A stretch of DNA of 64,000 bases from Methanoculleus bourgensis MS2 (lineage in GTDB: Archaea; Halobacteriota; Methanomicrobia; Methanomicrobiales; Methanoculleaceae), in assembly GCF_000304355.2 (NCBI RefSeq), contig NC_018227.2, forward strand, positions 2,725,775 through 2,789,774. Reading direction: 5' to 3'. The notes beneath the pieces are model-generated. The model saw nothing but the letters and a program-made list of their open reading frames with translations. It was not told the origin of the DNA and did no database searches. A program made the position numbers and the translations under genes. Below, piece by piece: positions 17,388 through 24,769 of this stretch. Every line of letters begins with the position of its first letter. Position 1 is the first letter of the stretch.

Positions 17388-17617
17388 GGTGTTGACACCA
17401 TCTGGGAATCTTTGTACTCGTAGAGGATTTGCCGCGCATCCCTGAAGTTGAACTTCTCCACGATCATATCATTGTCTTTGAGCCTCTTTAAGGCATACCG
17501 GACGGTCCGGGGCGCCAGGTTGCTGAGGCGGACAAGCTCCTTGTGAGTCAGGGCGCCCCCATCCTCAAGCAGCCCGAGGATCTTGCGGGAGGATGGGGGG
17601 AGATTCACTTCATCCAT
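17384..17617 (-). CDS. Winged-helix (MarR-like) transcriptional regulator
   Basis: The 77-residue protein is essentially one winged-helix domain: LPPSSRKILGLLEDGGALTH, KELVRLSNLAPRTVRYALKR as the recognition helix, and a wing ending ILYEYKDSQM. Small single-domain wHTH proteins like this are common archaeal regulators; ligand and targets are unknown. It is the first gene of a two-gene unit with the Cys-bearing HTH regulator. A near-perfect palindrome (17626-17640) lies 9 bp before its ATG, placing it where a TFB/TBP-blocking autorepressor would bind. The OB-fold protein gene is divergent on the other side. Confidence 0.85.
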   Translation of the reverse strand: MDEVNLPPSSRKILGLLEDGGALTHKELVRLSNLAPRTVRYALKRLKDNDMIVEKFNFRDARQILYEYKDSQMVSTP

Positions 17618-17625
17618 GATGATTA

Positions 17626-17640
17626 GTTAACACTGTTAAC
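17626..17640. promoter_or_regulatory. Palindromic operator candidate GTTAACAnTGTTAAC
   Basis: A 15-bp inverted repeat with 7-bp perfect arms, GTTAACA and TGTTAAC, separated by one C. It lies in the 70-bp divergent region between the winged-helix gene (start 17617) and the OB-fold gene (start 17688), AT-rich against a GC-rich background. A TATA-like GTTATATTC for the OB-fold gene sits about 15 bp further on. The layout fits a dimeric HTH repressor controlling both directions; binding is inferred. Confidence 0.6.
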
Positions 17641-17687
17641 ATATCAAATTGACGGAAGTTATATTCCCAAAAACCCATTGGGTACCT

Positions 17688-18053
17688 ATGCTGGAACGGC
17701 AGGAAAAAACAGCACTTTTCGTGCTCGTATGCGTGGTTGCGATAATCCTCGCGGCGCATCTCCTCTTCGACGCCTTCGCGATGCCACTGGTGGCGGCCCG
17801 GTACTCCGGGGATCTCCCTGACGGGACGCTGGTCATCCTCGAGGGGAGCATCGAGGAGATCAGAAAGACCGCGAGCGGCGGGCACATCATCCTCACCGTC
17901 AACGGCACCACCGTCTTTCTGCCGGAGAACGTGGTCGCTACGCTCGAACTCCACGAGAACGCGAGCGTGACGCTCTACGGCACGGTCGAGACCTACCGCG
18001 GAAAGCGGGAGGTTGTGGTGAACTCGCCCAGGGATATCCAGGTGCGCGGGTGA
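17688..18053 (+). CDS. Membrane-anchored OB-fold protein
   Basis: The 121-residue protein starts MLERQEKTALFVLVCVVAII with one N-terminal membrane segment (about residues 7-28). The rest reads as a small OB-fold: GTLVILEGSIEEIRKTASGG, HIILTVNGTTVFLPENV, ASVTLYGTVETYRGKREVVV. This resembles tRNA_anti/RecG-wedge-type nucleic-acid-binding OB domains found in archaeal membrane proteins. No function is established. ATG 17688 is about 25 bp after a TATA-like GTTATATTC, making the frame's earlier start unlikely. The gene ends 1 bp from the stop of the convergent 64-residue gene. Confidence 0.75.
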   Translation: MLERQEKTALFVLVCVVAIILAAHLLFDAFAMPLVAARYSGDLPDGTLVILEGSIEEIRKTASGGHIILTVNGTTVFLPENVVATLELHENASVTLYGTVETYRGKREVVVNSPRDIQVRG

Positions 18054-18054
18054 C

Positions 18055-18249
18055 TTACCTCTTCTTCGTGTAGAAGATATCGCTCTCGACATCCTCAAAG
18101 ACCGGCCGTCCCCGCCGGGGAGACTTCTTCTCCACAGTCTTTGGCTGCTCTTTTTGGGCCGGCGGATCCTCGCTTTGTTTCCTCTTCCGACGCCCCTCAA
18201 CGCCGGCCCCGGAGTTCAGGTCTCCGTCGTTGATCCTCACCCTCGGCAT
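18055..18249 (-). CDS. Small basic hypothetical protein
   Basis: A 64-residue, highly charged protein starting MPRVRINDGDLNSGAGVEGR, with a Lys/Arg/Glu-rich disordered centre and a C-terminal RGRPVFEDVESDIFYTKKR. I do not recognise a family. Support for its being real: a TATA-like ACTATATGATACC about 25 bp upstream, protein-like composition, and tight convergent packing with the OB-fold gene (1 bp between stops). The mixture of basic patches and an acidic tail would suit a nucleic-acid- or ribosome-associated peptide, but that is inference. Confidence 0.55.
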   Translation of the reverse strand: MPRVRINDGDLNSGAGVEGRRKRKQSEDPPAQKEQPKTVEKKSPRRGRPVFEDVESDIFYTKKR

Positions 18250-18393
18250 ACTGGAGAATCAGCGGCCCACTATATGATACCTCCGGAACGTCGGCCGGCC
18301 ACAACAGGCCTTTTTGGATATAACAAACCCATCTCCCCCTCCCACCGGGAAGGAGATGGTGCAGAAAGGGGAGGGGCACGAGGCCGGCCCGCC

Positions 18394-18630
18394 CTCCTCG
18401 GGATGTACGACCGGCTGATCCCCTCCATGGCCATCCTCGGGGTCTTCATCCCGTCGCCCGGTGGGGTGATCATGGCCGACTTCTTCATCCGGGAACAGGG
18501 GCGCTCCCCGGTGATCGGGGAGGCAGTCGTCCCCCCGGTACAACCGGCAGGGGCTCGCAGCCTGCGCCGCCCTCATGGTCCCGGGCATCCGGTGAACGGG
18601 ATCGCAGTTGCGTTCCCCGTCCTGCTCAGG
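18394..18630 (+). pseudogene. Decayed C-terminal fragment of a cytosine/purine permease (CodB-like)
   Basis: Three blocks in shifting frames together match the end of nucleobase:cation symporter-1 proteins: MYDRLIPSMAILGVFIPSPG with GGVIMADFFI in one frame (18403-18490), then YNRQGLAACAALMVPGI in the next frame (about 18531-18585), then HPVNGIAVAFPVLL back in the first (about 18588-18629). In intact CodB proteins these segments follow in order (IPPIGGVIIADYF, then GxLLA, then PGIPPVNGIVVA). At least two frameshifts and no start mean it is a relic. Nothing of the N-terminal 350 or so residues is left nearby. Confidence 0.75.
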
Positions 18631-18631
18631 C

Positions 18632-19144
18632 TTACATGAACCGCTCGAACCGGTCCTTAGGCACACGGCAGATCGGGCAGACCTCAGGCGGTTCGTCCCG
18701 CGCGCAGAGGTAGCCGCAGACACGGCAGCGCCAGACCGGGTAGGTCAGGGCTCCAGGAATCCGGGCGGCCGCCGCCCGCTCCTCGTCATGCCGCCGCCGC
18801 TCCTCCGGAGGCGGCCTCCGTTCCGGCACGGGTTCCGCGGCACGCCTGCCGGCACTGACGTCTGCGGTGACGTAGAGGGCGCAGTAGCAGGCGCCGTAAT
18901 CGGTAAGGTCAGGGTCCCGGTAGTCGCAGGGGCAGATGATGTCGAGGTCGTCTGCCCGGTTCCCGGACGCGAGCCGGCAGGGGCATGAGATGTAGCCGTA
19001 GCGCTCCCGGTTCACAAGCAATCCCCGGACGAGGCTCCGGGTGAACTCCCGGTCCGGGTTTAGGTGGTAGCCGCCGGTCTCAGCCTCGCGATCGAGTTCA
19101 CGCATGAGGCGGTCGACGTCCTCACCGCTCACCCCGTCAGGCAT
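18632..19144 (-). CDS. Ferredoxin-thioredoxin reductase catalytic subunit fused to a rubredoxin-like domain
   Basis: The 170-residue protein has an N-terminal FTR catalytic domain with the Cys motifs CPC ([10 protein letters not shown]), CPC ([10 protein letters not shown]) and CYC (GACYCALYV), which hold the 4Fe-4S cluster and active-site disulfide. After a charged linker (about residues 105-130) comes a rubredoxin-like domain, [20 protein letters not shown], near the C-terminus. The fusion would let an electron donor pass through a one-iron centre to the FTR cluster and reduce a thiol protein. Its start overlaps the upstream glutaredoxin gene by 8 bp, pointing to that protein as the partner. 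Confidence 0.92.
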   Translation of the reverse strand: MPDGVSGEDVDRLMRELDREAETGGYHLNPDREFTRSLVRGLLVNRERYGYISCPCRLASGNRADDLDIICPCDYRDPDLTDYGACYCALYVTADVSAGRRAAEPVPERRPPPEERRRHDEERAAAARIPGALTYPVWRCRVCGYLCARDEPPEVCPICRVPKDRFERFM

Positions 19145-19418
19145 TGAGGGCCTCCCTGATCTCGCTCTCCTGGTAGCCCACGACTACCTTCGCATCGTTG
19201 ATGACCACCGTCGGGAACGAGAGCCTGGGGTTCCACCGTTCGACCTCCCGTACGACCCGGTCCCGCTCCTCGCCCTGAAGGAGGTCGACGTAGAGGTAGG
19301 AGAATTCGACGCCGAGGTTCGTGAGGAGGTCTTTTGTCCGGGCGCACCAGCCGCAGGTGCTCAGGGCGTAGAGCATGATCCTGCCGCGGTTCTCGCCGGG
19401 CACGTGCACAAGTTCCAT
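19137..19418 (-). CDS. Glutaredoxin-like/NrdH-type thiol protein
   Basis: The 93-residue protein has a thioredoxin fold with active site CGWC in [18 protein letters not shown], then [20 protein letters not shown], the cis-Pro loop [18 protein letters not shown] and a short C-terminal helix. Methanogen glutaredoxin-like proteins are often reduced by FTR rather than by glutathione, which archaea lack. The start at 19418 ([10 protein letters not shown]) is uncertain; an internal ATG in front of [10 protein letters not shown] would also give a complete domain. The stop overlaps the FTR-rubredoxin start by 8 bp, so they form one unit. Confidence 0.9.
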   Translation of the reverse strand: MELVHVPGENRGRIMLYALSTCGWCARTKDLLTNLGVEFSYLYVDLLQGEERDRVVREVERWNPRLSFPTVVINDAKVVVGYQESEIREALNA

Positions 19419-19520
19419 GTCACCAGAGATTCTGGGACTCCACTTAATCCTTGCGGCCGGGGATCGGATACGTTTTTCAACCGGGGACAGGTAGAAAGGG
19501 TGCGATATGGAGGTGAACCA

Positions 19521-20078
19521 TTGAACACCGTAAGAATTGTAGGGCTCGCGGTCGTGCTTCTGCTCGCAGCAGGGTCCTGCGGCACCGCCGCCGCACAGCA
19601 GATGGATATCGATGAGGTCGGCAACGTCACGGCCGGGGAGATGGTCATCATATCGGGAACGACGAACATCGCGCCCGGCAACCACCTGACCGTCACGGTG
19701 ACGCCAGTTGGCTTTGCGCCGACGAATAAGTCTGAACCAGGCGGGGCGGGAGGCACCTCGGGGACGGTCGTTGTCCAGGATGGGAACGCCACCGCGAATA
19801 CCTGGGCGTTTGAGGCGAATACCACTGGGTTTGAGCCGGGCGAGTACACCGTGGCCGTGGAGTGGGTCGAGGGCGATGCCACCGCGAGCACCACCTTCAC
19901 GGTCAGCGAAGCGGCACCCGCCACCACGGCAACGACGGCACCACCGGTCACCACAACACCGGTGACGACAACGGTGCCAGCAACATCGCCCACCCCGACC
20001 GCGGCGGGACCCGCCCTGCCGGTGGCGGCGGCCATGGCAGCCTGCGCTCTCGCGGGGTACCTGATGAGGCGACGGTAG
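19521..20078 (+). CDS. Secreted surface protein with Thr/Pro stalk and C-terminal anchor
   Basis: The 185-residue protein starts at TTG 19521 with a perfect GGAGGTGA ribosome-binding site 5 bp upstream; no in-frame ATG fits. A signal peptide (VRIVGLAVVLLLAAGSCGTA) is followed by one beta-rich domain (MDIDEVGNVTAGEMVIISGT through FEPGEYTVAVEWVEG), a Thr/Pro stretch of about 40 residues, and a membrane anchor ending in RRR. The stalk-anchor layout is the same as the DUF3821 protein at 24.8 kb and typical of Methanomicrobiales cell-surface proteins. The stop codon is formed at the boundary of mobile element A: TA of the target plus the element's first G. Confidence 0.82.
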   Translation: MNTVRIVGLAVVLLLAAGSCGTAAAQQMDIDEVGNVTAGEMVIISGTTNIAPGNHLTVTVTPVGFAPTNKSEPGGAGGTSGTVVVQDGNATANTWAFEANTTGFEPGEYTVAVEWVEGDATASTTFTVSEAAPATTATTAPPVTTTPVTTTVPATSPTPTAAGPALPVAAAMAACALAGYLMRRR

Positions 20079-20422
20079 TGGACCATTTCACCTTAACTTG
20101 AGGGTGCGTTGGCGTGATCGCCGGTCTCTCGCGCTCTCGCGCGGAGGGGACTATACCGTCCAGCAACCGAACTTCGCGTCCTTCGCGCGGAAAGCCGCGC
20201 GGGAGAATTTATAGGGTAGAGCGAGAGGCTCTACGCATGAAAGCGATCTATTCCCCGGGCAGTGGACCGTGGTGGAAATCGCCCCGAGGGTGGGGGCAGG
20301 GGAGGGGGCGAGCCCCCTCCCCCCACAAGCCGGGCCCGGGGCACGATGGAACAGAGCAGGGGGGGCCTCCCGGTCGCCAAACCAGGGATCTCTCCGTGGA
20401 AAATTAAGGTGAAATGCTCCAA
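20078..20422. mobile_element. MITE-like element copy A (345 bp)
   Basis: Left end GTGGACCATTTCACCTTAAC and right end AAGGTGAAATGCTCCAA form inverted repeats, flanked by TA on both sides (20076-20077 and 20423-20424). Inside, on the minus strand, are blocks shared with copies B and C: TTTGGCGACCGGG, CTGCTCTGTTCCATCGTGC, CGGGGAATAGATCG and the palindromic CGCGCGGCTTTCCGCGCG, so A is inverted relative to B and C and is the longest copy. No protein is encoded. The stretch from 20423 to 20637 after it contains nothing I can assign. Confidence 0.8.
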
Positions 20423-20637
20423 TAGGGGCCCAGAACACTTTTTCCACGGTGATTGTCCCAAGATGCCTCTGCCTGGAGGGGGCTTGCGGAGGGAGTAGAC
20501 CCCCGTACCCAATACAGTGATCCTCATCGATTCAGCCTGAAAAGCGCATCATGGGGTTCAAAAGAGAGCAGCCCCCGGTTACGCGGCGGCTAACGCGGAG
20601 TTTACCGACCCACCAAAGCGGGCCGTTATATCATTAA

Positions 20638-21333
20638 TCAGCGGCAGGAGAGGTGTTTTGTATAGAAACTCCCTCTCTTCCTCATGCTTCTTAATCTGTT
20701 CAACGCAGATGTCGGCTGAATCAGCTCGATGTGATACCTCTGCTTAAGAGTATCTCTCACCTCTCTGCGCAGTTTGTCATCCTTAGTTACAAAATACCCT
20801 GCCTTGATGAGAATTGCAGTTGTCAGCAGTATCGCATCCTGGGTTTCAATCCCCTTATTGCTGAATATCAACCACGCGAATATCTCAGAGAAGTTATCTC
20901 CACTTTCTTCCGGCTCATCCGACAGCGGTACAATCGCCCCGTTTTCAAACAATACGTCGAACGTACCCTGGATCTTCGCATAGATGACTTCCATGCACTC
21001 TTCAGGGATGTCTGGGAAATTCCTCCCATCACGCCAGCGGGAGATGGGCAGGCCGTTTTTGAAAAGAATTATTGTTCGCAGTTCGTCCCTTATTGCAGAA
21101 AAAAGTTCGTTCAGGGCAAGATAAGAGACGTAAAAGTCGCACGTCGGGCCTACGTTCCGTTTTGAGATAATCTCATCTATGAATGATATCGACGACGAAT
21201 ATCTGGCCAGATAGACCTCCCGGAACTCTTCAGATAACCCGTATCGATCGCAAAAAAGAGTCAAAACGCCGCTGTTGTGCATTACCCAGGGGGCAAGGAC
21301 ATTCGTATCGATGCACCAGACATCTTGGGCGAT
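20638..21333 (-). CDS. PIN-domain ribonuclease toxin with apparent non-AUG start
   Basis: A PIN-domain protein. The frame extends upstream of the first ATG (21282) through VWCIDTNVLAPWVMHNSGVL, which contains the family's first catalytic Asp (CIDTNVL). A late block, IETQDAILLTTAILIKAGYF with VTKDDKL, gives the other acidic residues. The in-frame stop of the upstream small gene (TAG, 21346-21348) bounds the frame, and no ATG, GTG or TTG lies between; GGAGGA followed after 6 bases by ATC (21333) is the best start, giving 231 residues. ATT, ACG or a mutated, silenced start are the alternatives. PIN proteins cut RNA; pairing with the small basic gene suggests toxin-antitoxin. Confidence 0.7.
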   Translation of the reverse strand: MAQDVWCIDTNVLAPWVMHNSGVLTLFCDRYGLSEEFREVYLARYSSSISFIDEIISKRNVGPTCDFYVSYLALNELFSAIRDELRTIILFKNGLPISRWRDGRNFPDIPEECMEVIYAKIQGTFDVLFENGAIVPLSDEPEESGDNFSEIFAWLIFSNKGIETQDAILLTTAILIKAGYFVTKDDKLRREVRDTLKQRYHIELIQPTSALNRLRSMRKRGSFYTKHLSCR

Positions 21334-21345
21334 CGTAATTCCTCC

Positions 21346-21480
21346 CTAGGCCTTCTTTTCAGTCTTCCTTTTAGAGGTCCATAATCCTTTTATCTGCCCT
21401 GCCTCCCCGTTAACAGATGATCTTTGCCGTAATTCATAGTATTTGCCTGTGACGGGGTTATAGATCCTCTTTCTGGCCAT
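21346..21480 (-). CDS. Small basic protein, putative antitoxin of the PIN protein
   Basis: A 44-residue protein starting MARKRIYNPVTGKYYELRQR and rich in Lys/Arg (26 % by eye), with GQIKGLWTS near the end. It ends 12 bp before the inferred start of the PIN protein, in the same frame and sharing its ribosome-binding region. Small proteins with the pattern MARK(R)xYxPxTxxYYxxRxRS commonly precede archaeal PIN genes, so I read it as the partner; antitoxin activity is inferred. A further ATG at 21504 would add eight residues. Confidence 0.6.
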   Translation of the reverse strand: MARKRIYNPVTGKYYELRQRSSVNGEAGQIKGLWTSKRKTEKKA

Positions 21481-21640
21481 CGCTCTCGCATGAGTCTCTC
21501 TCATACACCCTATTATTCGTTTCGTCACCTCAATCCCTTGGTACAGGTTAACCCCTTTTGCAGCCCAAAACCGTACAGGCTTCCCAGGGTCCTGGAGACC
21601 GGGCAACCAGTCCTCCCCCGCGTTCAGGACTCCCGCGACC

Positions 21641-22996
21641 TCACCGCCGGTCCACGATCCGTTTCGGCCGGCCGGGTGCCCGGTGGAGCTCGAGCCCTCC
21701 CGGGGGAGTGATGTTGCAGAGGATGCGCAGGGTTCCGTCCTCATACGCCGTCGAAAGACCCGGGGCCGACCTGAAGAGAGCGGCAAGGAACGTCTCCTCA
21801 ACGGCCGCCGGGTCGACGCGGGCAGGGTCGACGCATTCCATGCTCACCCGGAGGATGGTCTCCCCTGTCTCGTCGCCGCCGTAGATGAACGCCTCGTACT
21901 CACCGTTCAGGGAGACCATGTTCTCGGGCTGGAAGACCGCCGCCTCCAGGTCCACCCGGGTGAGCGGAGCCTCCCCGATCCGGAACGTCTCAGCCTCGCG
22001 CCGGGGATAATCGATCCGCATATGCGTTCGCCCGCACCGGCACCGTTCCCGGGAGACGACCGAACAGGTATCCTCAGTATCGTAGTTGATGAGAAGCGTC
22101 CCCGCCTTTCCGCCGGGAGGGAGGAGGGTCGTATAGACCAGCCGCCCGGTCTCGCCATCCCCGACGAACCGCTCCATCCGGGGGTCGTAGAGGTCGAAGT
22201 GGACCAGGTCCTCGGGGACGTGGAGCCCGGCCTGGCAGACGCACTCGCCGCACATCGTCCCCTCGGTGCTCCCGTAGGTGTTGTAGACCGGGCACCCCCA
22301 GACCTCCTCCAGGTAGCGCCGGGACTCCGGGGCGAAACTCTCGCCCCCGACGACGAGGCGTTTCACGCCCGCGTCCCGTGGCGCTACCCCCTCCGCCTCC
22401 ATTCGGCGGGCGAGCCGGAGGAGCTTAAAGACGCTCCCGATCACCGCCGTCGGGCGGTAATGCGCCATCACCCTGACCGGGAAGGTGCATTTCCCCTCCG
22501 GGATGATCGTCACCCCGAGATCCCGGGCGGCAAGCGTCATGGTGTTCGCACCGACGTTCATACCGTAGGAGGTGCAGACCACCACCCGGTCGCCGGGCCC
22601 GAACCCCTGCGAGACGAAGAGCCGGGCGTACTTCTCGGCATACCGCTCCCAGTCCTCCCAGGTGAGGAAAAAACTCTTCGGGATCCCGCTCGTCCCCGAG
22701 GTCTCGTTGATCGTGAAGACCGCTTCCCAGGGGACACTCTTGAAGCAGAACGCCCCTGCCTGCGGGGGCTGGTAGCGCCGGATCGTGGCGCCCGAGATGA
22801 TCGGGAGGTCGCGGAGGTCCTCGTGCTCCCGGATCGCCTCCGGGAGGACGTTGTGCCGCTCAAACCACCGGCGGTAGAAGGGGGAGTGTTCGTCTGCGTA
22901 CCTGACTGTATAGCGGACCCGCTCGTCGATGAGCGCGTCGAGATCCGGGCGGGCAAGCGTCTCCACTGCCTGGTTGTGGTACCGGTTCATCGCCAT
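21641..22996 (-). CDS. Coenzyme F390 synthetase / PaaK-like adenylate-forming enzyme
   Basis: The 451-residue protein is an adenylate-forming enzyme related to phenylacetate-CoA ligase: YADEHSPFYRRWFERHNV near the start, the phosphate loop INETSGTSGIPKSFFLTW, then VYNTYGSTEGTMCGEC and GRLVYTTLLPPGGKAGTLLI. Methanogen members adenylylate or guanylylate reduced coenzyme F420 to F390, a response to oxygen. A Cys-rich patch (CSVVSRERCRCGRTH) is typical of these paralogues. A TATA-like CTATTTTATC centred at 23022 puts the transcript start at the ATG 22996 (MAMNRYHNQ), so that start is preferred over 23011. Monocistronic by context; some paralogues have unknown substrates. Confidence 0.8.
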   Translation of the reverse strand: MAMNRYHNQAVETLARPDLDALIDERVRYTVRYADEHSPFYRRWFERHNVLPEAIREHEDLRDLPIISGATIRRYQPPQAGAFCFKSVPWEAVFTINETSGTSGIPKSFFLTWEDWERYAEKYARLFVSQGFGPGDRVVVCTSYGMNVGANTMTLAARDLGVTIIPEGKCTFPVRVMAHYRPTAVIGSVFKLLRLARRMEAEGVAPRDAGVKRLVVGGESFAPESRRYLEEVWGCPVYNTYGSTEGTMCGECVCQAGLHVPEDLVHFDLYDPRMERFVGDGETGRLVYTTLLPPGGKAGTLLINYDTEDTCSVVSRERCRCGRTHMRIDYPRREAETFRIGEAPLTRVDLEAAVFQPENMVSLNGEYEAFIYGGDETGETILRVSMECVDPARVDPAAVEETFLAALFRSAPGLSTAYEDGTLRILCNITPPGGLELHRAPGRPKRIVDRR

Positions 22997-23041
22997 CCAG
23001 CCGGAATCCACCCGTGAGATAAAATAGGTGCCGGTGGTGGC

Positions 23042-24550
23042 TCAGAGCGCCCAGGCGGGGAGCTCGAAGGTGATCCCGAGCGCCCAGAGGACAACCGTGA
23101 AGAGAAAGATCGTCCAGAGCGCAACGCCGATGAGGTCGAGCACCCAGCCTGACCGGATGAGGTCCTCAGAAGTGACGTAGCCGCTCCCGTAGGCGACGGC
23201 GTTTGGCGGGGTCGCGACCGGGAGCATGAAGGCCATCGACGAGCAGACCGCGACGGTCATCATCAGGATGATCGGATTTAAGCCTATACTGACGGCCGTG
23301 ACCGCCATAATCGGCATCAGGACGGCTGCCATCGCGGTGTTCGAGGCGATCTCCGTCGCAAACGAGACCACCAGCGCCACCACGAGGATGAGGAGGATGA
23401 TCGGGAGCCCGTGGATGATAGTCAGGGACTGGACGATGCTCGCGGCAAGCCCGCTCTGGATGAAGCCGTTTGAGAGTGCGATGCCCCCGCCGAAGAGGAT
23501 CAGGATACCCCAGGGGATCTTCACCGCCCACTCCCAGTCCATGGTGAAGATGCCCTCCTTCCGGTCGACAGGGAGGATAAAGAGGAGGAACGCCCCGAAG
23601 ATCGCGATGGTGGAGTCGTGGATGCCGGGAAAGATCATATCAAGGCCGGGTATGGTGACACTGCCGATCACCTTGGTCTTTGCGAAGATCCAGGCAAGGG
23701 CTGTCATGACAAAGACGGCAAGCGTCCAGCGTTCGCCCACGGAGATTGGCCCCAGCTTCTCCAGTTCGTCATGGATGATCCCCCGGGCGTGAGGAAGACT
23801 CTGCAGCATCCGGCGGTAGGGGACATGGGTCAGCCAGACCCAGGCGAGGAGGAGGAATACGGCCGCGAACGGGACACCGAACTTCATCCAGGTGAAGAAG
23901 TCGATAGAGGGGGCGCCGGGAAAGAGGGTCTCGAGCTGGGCGAGGAATATACCGTTTGGGGGTGTGCCGATGATCGTGGCGATGCCCCCGATGCTCGCGG
24001 CGTAGGGGATGGATATTATCAGGCATTTTGCAAGCGCCTGCTCCTCTCCGTTGAGGTTCTCAAGCTCCTTATTCGTCCGGGGGATGATCGTCAGGATGAT
24101 CGCGACAGCGATCGGGATCATCATCATGGCCGTAGCGGTGTTTGAGATCCACATCGAGAGGAACGCTGTGGCGACCATGAACCCGAGCACCAGCCGCCTG
24201 GGGCTCGTCCCCGTAACACGGATGATATGCAGGGCTATGCGCCGGTGCAGCCCCCATCGCTGCATCGCCATGGCGATGATGAACCCGCCGAGGAAGAGGA
24301 AGATGACCTGGTCCCCATAGGATGCCGCCACCTCAGCCGGGGAGAGGACACCAAGGACCGGGAAGAGGATCAGCGGGAGCAGAGCGGTCGCCTCCAGGGG
24401 AATCGCGCCCGTAACCCAGAGCAGGATCATGAGGATAGTCACTGCCGCAACCGATTTTGCTTCGGGGGCGAGGAGGGCGGGATCGATAGGGATCGCCAGG
24501 ATCGCGAAGAAGACGAGGAATGCCGCTAGGATGGAGGCGACCTTTTTCAT
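23042..24550 (-). CDS. DASS-family sodium/anion symporter (SLC13-type)
   Basis: The 502-residue protein has about eleven to twelve membrane segments and the DASS layout of two inverted repeats. The first Na+/substrate motif is WISNTATAMMMIPIAVAI near residue 140, with GTPPNGIFLAQLE after it; the second is TEIASNTAMAAVLMPIMAVT near residue 400, with MLPVATPPNAVAYGSGYVTS. SNT-type motifs mark dicarboxylate, sulfate or phosphate symporters. In a methanogen, uptake of C4-dicarboxylates or sulfate is plausible but cannot be settled from sequence. ATG 24550 follows an AT-rich promoter-like stretch (24570-24620). Confidence 0.93.
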   Translation of the reverse strand: MKKVASILAAFLVFFAILAIPIDPALLAPEAKSVAAVTILMILLWVTGAIPLEATALLPLILFPVLGVLSPAEVAASYGDQVIFLFLGGFIIAMAMQRWGLHRRIALHIIRVTGTSPRRLVLGFMVATAFLSMWISNTATAMMMIPIAVAIILTIIPRTNKELENLNGEEQALAKCLIISIPYAASIGGIATIIGTPPNGIFLAQLETLFPGAPSIDFFTWMKFGVPFAAVFLLLAWVWLTHVPYRRMLQSLPHARGIIHDELEKLGPISVGERWTLAVFVMTALAWIFAKTKVIGSVTIPGLDMIFPGIHDSTIAIFGAFLLFILPVDRKEGIFTMDWEWAVKIPWGILILFGGGIALSNGFIQSGLAASIVQSLTIIHGLPIILLILVVALVVSFATEIASNTAMAAVLMPIMAVTAVSIGLNPIILMMTVAVCSSMAFMLPVATPPNAVAYGSGYVTSEDLIRSGWVLDLIGVALWTIFLFTVVLWALGITFELPAWAL

Positions 24551-24769
24551 CCTAAAACCTGGGAGAGAGGATTATTTAAGGATGCGGAATTGGAATTTCA
24601 CCAGATTTGATGGAATATAATGGAAATCCGATTGTTTTGGGCCAATCGGTTTTCTTCAACGAGGTCTCCTGCACCCGGCCGGGGAGAAGGATGGAGCGGC
24701 ACCACGCGCAGGTGGCAGGCCCGGAGGCGCGGCACCAACATATATAGCTGAATCAGCACATGGAATACC

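Noticed and set aside
20422..20637. Possible further gene or element between copy A and the PIN gene
   Set aside because: No frame, repeat end or promoter could be supported in this short stretch.
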